Shown here one piece after another: positions 57,426 through 64,000 of a DNA stretch of 64,000 bases; positions within the stretch are counted from its first letter, which is position 1; the number at the start of each line of letters is the position of its first letter. The DNA comes from Elephas maximus indicus. Lineage: Eukaryota > Chordata > Mammalia > Proboscidea > Elephantidae. The stretch is taken from contig NC_064821.1 in assembly GCF_024166365.1 (NCBI RefSeq), positions 51,301,093-51,365,092 on the forward strand. Direction: 5' to 3'. A program made the translations under genes and the position numbers. The notes beneath the pieces were generated by a model. That model made no database searches. It had not been told where the DNA came from and saw nothing but the letters and a program-made list of their open reading frames with translations.

Positions 57426-58512
57426 ATGGACTCAGAAGATGACCCCTTGCTGCAGGATGTGTGGCTAGAGGAGGAGCAGGAAGAGGAGGAAGCCCCAGGT
57501 GAGGCCCCTAGTGGGGCCGAGAAGCCGGGGCCCCACCCTGGGGCAGGAGGGCAGTGTTGCTGGCGGCGCTGGACCTGGCCCTCTCGACCCCCGGCCTCGG
57601 GCTTCTGGAGTACCCTGGGGTGGGCCTTCACCAATCCGTGCTGTGCGGGGCTGGTACTCTTCCTGGGCTGCAGCATCCCCATGGCCCTGTCTGCCTTCAT
57701 GTTCCTCTACTACCCGCCACTGGACATTGACATCTCCTACAACGCCTTCGAGATCCGCAACCACGAGGCCTCGCAGCGTTTTGACGCCCTCGCCCTGGCG
57801 CTCAAGTCCCAGTTTGGGTCCTGGGGGCGCAACCGGCGCGACTTGGCTGAGTTCACCTCCGAGACGCTTCAGCGCCTCATCTCGGAGCAGCTGCAGCAAC
57901 TGCATCTCGGCAATCGCTCCCGGCCGGCCGCCAGGACCTCGCGCTGCGTCCCAGTCGGTGGACCAGGTTTGTCCCAGGACATCTCTGCGGCCCCCAAACC
58001 GGCAGTCAATCAGAGTGGGCGTTGTCGGCGTGAGACCCCGCCCCTGGTGCATCTGGCGGCCAACCAGAGTGAAGCTTCTCCGAACCCGAGGACCGACAAA
58101 AGTGGGCGGCTCCAGCCCAGCGCCCCGCCCCCCGCGGCGGCCGCAGCCAATCAGAGCCGGGCTCGCCGCGGCGCCTCGCGCTGGGACTACTCGCGCGCAT
58201 ACGTGAGCACCAACACCCAAACGCACGCGCACTGGCGCATCGAGCTCATCTTCCTGGCGCGTGGCGACGCCGAGCGCAACATTTTCACCAGTGAGCGGCT
58301 AGTCACAATCCACGAGATTGAGCGCAAGATCATGGACCACCCGGGCTTCCGGGAGTTCTGCTGGAAGCCCCACGAGGTCCTTAAGGACCTGCCACTCGGC
58401 TCCTACTCCTACTGCTCCCCGCCCAGCTCGCTCATGACCTACTTTTTCCCCACTGAGAGAGGTGGCAAGATCTACTATGATGGCATGGGCCAGGACCTGG
58501 CCGACATCCGGG
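57426..58512 (+). CDS. DISP3: DISP3, first coding exon (residues 1-362)
   Basis: Encodes the N-terminus of dispatched RND transporter family member 3 (PTCHD2), a multi-pass membrane protein with a sterol-sensing domain. The family is related to Patched/Dispatched, and the gene is known for brain expression and links to sterol handling and neural differentiation. Visible here: an acidic cytosolic tail (residues 11-23, mostly Glu), a first membrane segment (about 72-96, 'GLVLFLGCSIPMALSAFMFL'), then a luminal domain with NxS sequons at 163, 195, 213 and 241. The ATG at 57,426 has G at -3 and +4 and lies three bases after the acceptor TTTCCTGTAG. The exon ends after one base of a Gly codon before GTGAGAGC (phase 1). 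The frame past 58,512 is intron. The sterol-sensing domain and other membrane segments lie beyond the window. Identification rests on recognising long conserved blocks such as 'SYNAFEIRNHEASQRFD' and is very secure. Confidence 0.97.
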
Positions 58513-58565
58513 GTGAGAGCTGGCTGTGCCATGGGGCAGGACTTGGACCGGGCAGGGTGTGAGAG

Positions 58566-58680
58566 AGAGGCTGGGGGCGGGGCTTGTAGGGGGCGGGGTC
58601 TGAGGGGCTGGATGTGGGGTCTGTAAGGGGCGGGGCCTGAAGGGGCTGGGGCGGGGCCTGAGGCGGGGTCTGAGAGAAGT
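58566..58680 (+). repeat. G-rich GGGGCGGGG-type tandem repeat
   Basis: Repeated GGGCGGGGC, GTCTGAGGGG and GCCTGA(A/G)GGGG units begin about 55 bp after the donor. More decayed G-rich repeats continue to about 59,060. Confidence 0.75.
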
Positions 58681-59135
58681 CTTGGGTCTTGCTTTAGTAC
58701 TTGCAGCGTTGGAAGAGAGTTGGAGGTGGGTTCATGCCTGCAGGAGGATAGGGTGGGACTTGGTAGTGAGGCGAAGTCAGGCTAGAGCCAGTGGAAGTTA
58801 AGAAGCACTGGGCTGGGAGAGAGTGTGGGGCAGGGCTTGGGTGTGAGGTTTGGGCGCAGACCTGGTGGAAGGACGATGGGAGTTATGCCGTGGGATGGCG
58901 CCTGGGCGTGAGATTGGGTAGGGAGAGGTCGGGCATGTGGTTATAGAGAATGGAGGATGTGATCAGAGGAAGATAGGGCAGAGGCTGGGGGTCGAAGAAA
59001 GACCAGATTAGGGGTGGGACCTGAGGAAGGCTGGGGCAAGTCAGAGGGTGGTTGTAGGGGTTAGGGGCAGGGCTTAGATGAGCCCTTTACGGGAGGACGT
59101 GGACCGAGTTCTAGGCAAATGGAGTCTAAACTGCA

Positions 59136-59291
59136 ATAAACCTTCTGCCATCGAGTGGATTCCTACTCATAGTGACCCTATAGGACAGAGTGGAACTGCC
59201 CCATAGGGTTTCCAAGGAGTGGCTGGCAGATTTGAACTGCTGACCTTTTGTTTAGCAGCCAAGCCCTTAACTACTACACCACCAGGGCTCC
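59136..59291 (-). mobile_element. AfroSINE (type A) in intron 2
   Basis: Antisense copy: CTTCTGCCATCGAGTGGATT through CCACCAGGGCTCC. Possible weak flanking similarity only. Confidence 0.9.
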
Positions 59292-59623
59292 AGACTGAAA
59301 TGGGGAGGTGGAATTATAGGGTCTGTGTGGAGACTGAGCGTTGGAATTAGATGAAGTACAAACTGAAATGAAAATGTAAACTTGGTGGGGGACACGTGAG
59401 CGGGTCTAAGGGTCACTCCTCTCGGGCAGCTGTGGTTGATTTTCTAAGCCATCACTCTGCCCCATTAGGAGGGGGGCAGCCCTGGATGAGGGAGGGAGTT
59501 TCCCAGCTCCTTAGAAAGGGGGTTGAGGCTCCAGGTGAGGTGGGGAGGAAGGCAGGGTGACCTTGAGAGAGGGTGGCGGGAGTTTCTGCTGAGCTCCATG
59601 GACCCCCACCCCTGCCCCTGCAG

Positions 59624-59843
59624 GCTCCCTAGAGCTGGCCATGACTCACCCAGAGTTCTACTGGTATGTGGACGAAGGCCTCTCTGCAGACAACCTCAAG
59701 AGCTCCCTTCTGCGTAGCGAGATCCTGTTTGGAGCACCCCTGCCCAACTACTACTCAGTGGATGACCGCTGGGAGGAGCAGCGTGCCAAGTTTCAGAGCT
59801 TCGTGGTCACCTATGTGGCCATGCTGGCCAAGCAGTCTACTAG
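59624..59843 (+). CDS. DISP3: DISP3, second coding exon (residues 363-436)
   Basis: A 220 bp exon that continues the preceding exon in frame: its first two bases complete the split Gly codon, giving '...DIRG' then 'SLELAMTHPEFYWYVDEGLS'. It encodes part of the first extracellular/luminal domain and ends in 'MLAKQST' just before the region expected to lead into the sterol-sensing domain. The donor is AG|GTAGGAG (GT at 59,844), leaving two bases of the next codon (phase 2). No stop or frame break is visible. Later exons lie beyond 64,000. The full protein in other mammals is about 1,390 residues, so under a third is present here. Confidence 0.96.
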
Positions 59844-60164
59844 GTAGGAGATCCTGCCGAACCCCAAAGTGTACCTCCCCTTGTGTGTCCCAGGAAGGGG
59901 CTGCACTGGAGTATGGAATTGGTTTCCAGGTGCCCCTGATTGATAAGCCCCAGATCTCCTTCCCAATCTTTTCTCTTGAAAGCCTTTCTTCTCAAATGTG
60001 GTACAGAGCCAGCTACATGCTTGCAGTCACTGTGATCATTGAACAGCCCCTTTTCTTGATCAGTGCTAATGATTAATGAACATGACAGCTTTGAGGGAGG
60101 TAGGAAATCGTAGACCTCTTGCCCCAAAGGTTTTGGGTATTATTTTCTCCTGAGATGGTATTAG

Positions 60165-60380
60165 AACGCTTTCTGGAAAGAATATTGACCAGGGAGCAAG
60201 GAGTCCTCTGCCTCTAATACCCAGGGAGACAGTAGACAAGTCAGTTAGCTTCCCTGAGCGTTTCCCTATTTGTAAAACACTGATTCCTTTTACCCTTCTA
60301 GAGGCATTAGGAGTAGATGAGCTAGCAGATGTGAGGGTGTTTGGGGATCGTGGGTGCTGTGATTGTCATCAACACCTTGG
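60165..60380 (+). mobile_element. MIR fragment
   Basis: Sense MIR: GACAAGTCAGTTAGCTTCCC, GCGTTTCCCTATTTGTAAAA. Confidence 0.55.
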
Positions 60381-60534
60381 GACAGTGTGTCCAGGAATAA
60401 ACCTGGTCACCCTTCCCATCCAGGAAAGGACAGCAGACCCCACCGGCCAATAACTCCAGTGCCTTCCCAGTCCTCTATCCTAACAGGCTAATCTTAGGCA
60501 CAGGAGGCATCATTCTGCCTGAAATACCCTCTAT

Positions 60535-60722
60535 TCTTCCGTTACTCATTCACCACATAACTTGTTTAATTCTCACATCAACCCAGTGAGATAGGTGCTA
60601 TTATGATTATCTCCATTTTACAGTTGAGGAAACTGAGGCACAGCACGTTTAAGTGAGTTGTCCAAAATTATAAAGCTTATTGTGGTGGAATGGGATTCAA
60701 ATCCAGGCTTTCTAATCCAGAT
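60535..60722 (-). mobile_element. MIR
   Basis: Antisense MIR: CTCCATTTTACAGTTGAGGA, GTGAGTTGTCCAAAATTATA, GGATTCAAATCCAGGCTTTC. Confidence 0.75.
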
Positions 60723-61036
60723 CCCTCACCCTTTCTCCCAGCACTACTTCTTGCCGGGCAAACCTTGGTTCATCCGTTAGGATCCAACTTAAGCAGCTTT
60801 TTCCTGAGACTGGATCAAATGGCCACCCTACCTTTTTCCCCCCCCCACAGTCACCCTCCTTCTCCCAAGGGGAAGCAGGAAAAAGCATACACAGGCTTTA
60901 GAGTTAGGTGTATCTGGGGTCAGATCCCAGTTACTGTATTAGTGGTGGCAGTTTTGGCGAGCTAGTTCACCTCTCTGAGCTACAATTTCATCATAGCACT
61001 TGTCACTCTGTATTTTAGTTGTTTAATTCCTTGTAA

Positions 61037-61168
61037 ATCAAAGTGCAGTCCTCGAATCAGCAGCATCGGCATCACGTGGGGGATTGTTAGAAATGCAGAA
61101 TCTCGGGCACTTTCCCAGAACTACAGTATCTCCAGGTGATTCGTTTGTACATTAATGTTTGAGAAAAA
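61037..61168 (+). mobile_element. MER5A-type hAT fragment
   Basis: AGCATCGGCATCACGTGGGG, TTAGAAATGCAGAATCTCGG and TCTCCAGGTGATTCGTTTGT, then TTTGAGAAA. Confidence 0.7.
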
Positions 61169-61214
61169 TCTGTTTTAATTATCTGTCTCAACAGAGCATG
61201 AGTTTGTTGGACTG

Positions 61215-61714
61215 TGTCTTAGTCATCTAGTGCTGCTATAACAGAAATACCGCAAGCAGATGGCTTTAACGAAGAGAAATTTATTTCCTCATAGTAAAGT
61301 ACACTGGAAGTCCAAATTCAGGGCATCGGCTCCAGGGGAAGGCATTCCATCTCTGTCAGCCTTGTCATCAATATTCCCCCAGACCAGGAGCTTCTCTGCA
61401 CAAGAACCCTGGGTTCAAAGGACGCACTGTGCTCCCGGCACTGCTATCTTGGTGGTATGAGGTCCCCCCTCTGTGCTAGCTTCCCTTTCCTTTTATCTCT
61501 TGAGACATAAAAGGTGGTGTAGGCCACACTGCAGGGAAACTCCCTTTGCATTGGGTCAGGGATGTGACCTCGTCAGGGTGTTACAATCCCACCCTAATCC
61601 TCTTCAACAGAATATTACAATCACAAAGTGGAGGACAGCTACAGAATACTGGGAATCATCGCCTAACCCAGTTAACACACATATTTTTGGGGGGACATAA
61701 TTCAATCCATGACA
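61215..61714 (-). mobile_element. Solo LTR, MaLR-like
   Basis: Plus-strand ends TGTCTTAGTCATCTAGTGCT and TTCAATCCATGACA, with the perfect 5 bp duplication GACTG (61210-61214 and 61715-61719). Confidence 0.9.
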
Positions 61715-61719
61715 GACTG

Positions 61720-62295
61720 GAATTGTGCCTAGTTCATACTTATAGGCCTAGCCCCTAGCACAGTGGCAGGCATCCTTTAGTAAGAATTTGTCTAAGACAT
61801 GACTGAACGAATGAATGGAGATACCCTGGGGAAAGGTACTTGGCTGGATTGGGAAGCTGGGAGGGGCTAACAGTAGAAAGAGCTGCCTAATATGTCCAGC
61901 TGCTCAGACAAGTCCCCTGACCTGATTAAAAAAGCCTGTCTTACCCTTTCCATCCCCCCAGAGTTTCATAGAAGTGGTGAGGACCAGGGCCCCTGTAGAC
62001 TTAGTTCTAGTGCCTTCTTTTGGATTAATAAATTTTTTTTTATTATTCTGTCACTGACTACCTTAGAGATGGCAACATGCATCCTTGACTTATTACAGAA
62101 TGCTGTAAATTATTACTTTTACTACTTTCCTGATAGTAGTAGACTCTTAACATGCACTCATCACATTTATTCCCCTTCAACCTTTTGCAATTTTGTTGCA
62201 TGCATTTTAATTCCACATACATTTTAAACCCCACAAGACCTTACATTTTCATTTTTCAGAGTCAGAATTCATTTGTATTTACTCATATATTTAAA
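61720..62295. other. Intronic, nothing recognised
   Basis: A/T-rich toward 62,025-62,290, with no assigned repeat and no exon. Confidence 0.4.
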
Positions 62296-62296
62296 A

Positions 62297-64000
62297 GAGA
62301 CAATGGAAAAGCTCAATATCATCAGCCAGAACAAGGCCAGGGGCCAACTGTGGAACAGACTATCAATTGCTCATACACAAGTTTCAAGTTGAAACTGAAG
62401 AAAATCAGAGCAAGTCCATGAGAGCCAAAATATGACCTTGAGTATATCCCACCCGAATTTAAAGACCATCTCAAGAATGGATTTGATGCCTTGAACACTA
62501 ATGACTGAAGACCAGACAAATTGTGGAAGGACATCATACATGAAGAAAGCAAGAGGTCATTGAAAAAGACAGGAAAGAAAGAAGACCAAGACGGATGTCA
62601 GAGGAGACTCCAAAACTTGTTCTCAAATGTTGAGCAGCTAAAGCAAAAGGAAGAAATGATGAAGTAAACAAACTAAACAGCAGACTTCAAAGCGTGGCTC
62701 AAGAAGACAAACTGAAGTATTATAATGACATGTGTAAAAGCTGGAGATAGAAAACCAAAAGGGAAGAAAAAGCTCAGTGTTTCTCAAGCTGAAAGAACTA
62801 AAGAAAAAATTCAAGCTTCGAGTTGCAATAATGAAGGATTCTGTGGGGGAAAATATTAAATGGTGCAGGAAGCATCAGAAGAAGGTGGAAGGAATACACA
62901 GAGTCATTGTACCAAAAAGAATTAGTCAACATTCAACCATTTCAAGAGGTAGCGTATGATCAGGAACTGATGGTACTGAAGGAAGAAGTCCAAGCTGCTC
63001 TGAAGGCATCGGTGAAAAACAAGGCTCCAGGAATTGATGGAATATCAATTGTGATGTTTCAGCAAACAAATGCAGCTCTGGAAGTGCTCACTCGTCTATG
63101 CCAAGAAATTTGGAAGACAGCTACCTGGCCATCCAACTGGAAGAGATCCATATTTATGCCTATTCCCAAGAAAAGTGATCCAACTGAATGTGGAAACTAT
63201 AGAACAATATCATTAATATCACACGCAAGCAAAATTTTGCTGAAGACCATGCAAAAGCAGCTGAAGCAGTATATCAACAGGTAACTGCCAGAAATTCAGG
63301 CTGGATTCAGAAGAGGATGTGGAGCCAGGGATGTCATTGCTGATGTCAGATGAATCCTGGCTGAAAGCAGAGAATGACAGAAGGATGCTTACCTGTGCTT
63401 TATTGACTGCAAAATCATTCAACGGTGTGGATCATAACAAATTATGGATAACATTCAGAAGAATGGGAATTCCAAAACAATTGTGCTCATGAAAAAAAGA
63501 GGATCCTGTAAATAGATCAAGAGGCAGTTGTTTGGACAGAACAAGGGGATACCGAGTGGTTTAAAGTCAGGAAAGGTGTGGGTCAGGGTTGTATCCTTTC
63601 ACCATACCTATTCAATCTGTATGCAGAACAAATAATCCGAGAAGCTGGACTATATGAAGGAGAACGGGGCATCAGGATTGAAGGAAGACTCATTAACAAC
63701 CTGCTTTAACAACCTAACCTTGCTTGTTGAAAGCGAAGAGGACTTGAGGCACTTGCTGATAAAGATCAAAGACCACAACCTTCAGTATGGATTACACCTC
63801 AACATAAAGAAAACAAAAATCCTCACAACTGGACCAATAAGCAATATCATGATAAACAGAGAAAAGATTGAAATTGTCAAGGATTTCGTTTCACTTGGAT
63901 CCACAATCATCAGCCATGGAAGCAGCAGTCAAGAAATCAAAAGACAAATTGCATTGAGAAATCTGCTGCAAGGGACCTCTTTAAAGTGTTGAAAAGCAAA
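62297..64000 (+). mobile_element. RTE LINE, running off the window
   Basis: Sense RTE from the linker after the endonuclease through the reverse transcriptase. Visible blocks: 'NKAPGIDGISIVMFQQ', 'PIPKKSDPTECGNYRTISL' and the thumb region after about 63,720. The catalytic YADD region is damaged by a small deletion near 63,700, and several frameshifts are present. It lacks the endonuclease at the 5' end. Non-functional. Confidence 0.93.

Larger units (their letters stand above)
58513..59623 (+). other. DISP3: DISP3 intron between coding exons 1 and 2
   Basis: GT at 58,513 and AG at 59,622-59,623 (CCCCTGCCCCTGCAG). The first 170 bases are a G-rich repeat and an antisense SINE lies at 59,136-59,291. 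No other exon is recognised. Confidence 0.95.
59844..64000 (+). other. DISP3: Start of the next DISP3 intron
   Basis: From the donor at 59,844 to the window end no further DISP3 exon is recognised. The interval holds MIR, MER5, LTR and RTE sequence. Confidence 0.85.

Noticed and set aside
57465..58232. Antisense and alternative-frame open frames within the first DISP3 coding exon
   Set aside because: Shadows of a G/C-rich coding exon whose correct frame is certain from protein recognition and splice phase.
58513..58562. Reading through the first coding exon to the stop at 58,560
   Set aside because: The sequence after 58,512 is a GTGAGAGC donor, and the frame matches the next exon only if spliced there. 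The read-through tail has no resemblance to DISP3.
456..59291. tRNA-like sequences (A/B boxes) across the window
   Set aside because: All are heads of AfroSINEs, continuous with SINE bodies and tails and often with target duplications. None folds as an intact tRNA gene by eye.

Overview
The window is nuclear DNA from a placental mammal, almost certainly an afrotherian and most likely an elephant. It is crowded with tRNA-headed SINEs of the AfroSINE/proboscidean type and with RTE-clade (BovB/RTE1-like) LINEs that share the SINEs' 3' tail. Older pan-mammalian repeats (MIR, L2, MER5-type hAT, MaLR-like LTRs, L1) lie underneath. The species call is inference from repeat content; a manatee or hyrax cannot be excluded.

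One protein-coding gene is supported: the 5' part of DISP3 (dispatched RND transporter family member 3, formerly PTCHD2) on the + strand. The layout is: upstream non-coding DNA (about 1-30,590); a CpG island with a TATA-like box and a predicted non-coding first exon ending at a good splice donor (about 30,590-31,450); intron 1 of about 26 kb; the large first coding exon (57,423-58,512, residues 1-362); intron 2; a second coding exon (59,624-59,843); and the start of intron 3, which runs off the window. The two coding exons are joined in frame by canonical GT/AG sites (phase 1, then phase 2) and cover roughly the first 436 residues.

The rest is intergenic or intronic sequence dominated by repeats. 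Many SINEs have clear target-site duplications. Two 5'-truncated L1 copies are present, one inside an RTE. A ~500 bp LTR is present five times, three of them inside RTE LINEs. At 46.3-52.9 kb an RTE is scrambled: its 3' block is in + orientation and is followed by its 5' block in - orientation. Its 5' block also carries an exact 76 bp internal duplication. A MIR-derived minisatellite with a ~90 bp dimeric period lies at 9.65-10.16 kb.

The most interesting regulatory signal is a near-consensus RE1/NRSE (REST-binding) site at 31,999-32,019, about 850 bp inside predicted intron 1, which fits a gene with nervous-system expression. No exotic genetic system, RNA gene, CRISPR array or intact mobile element was found.
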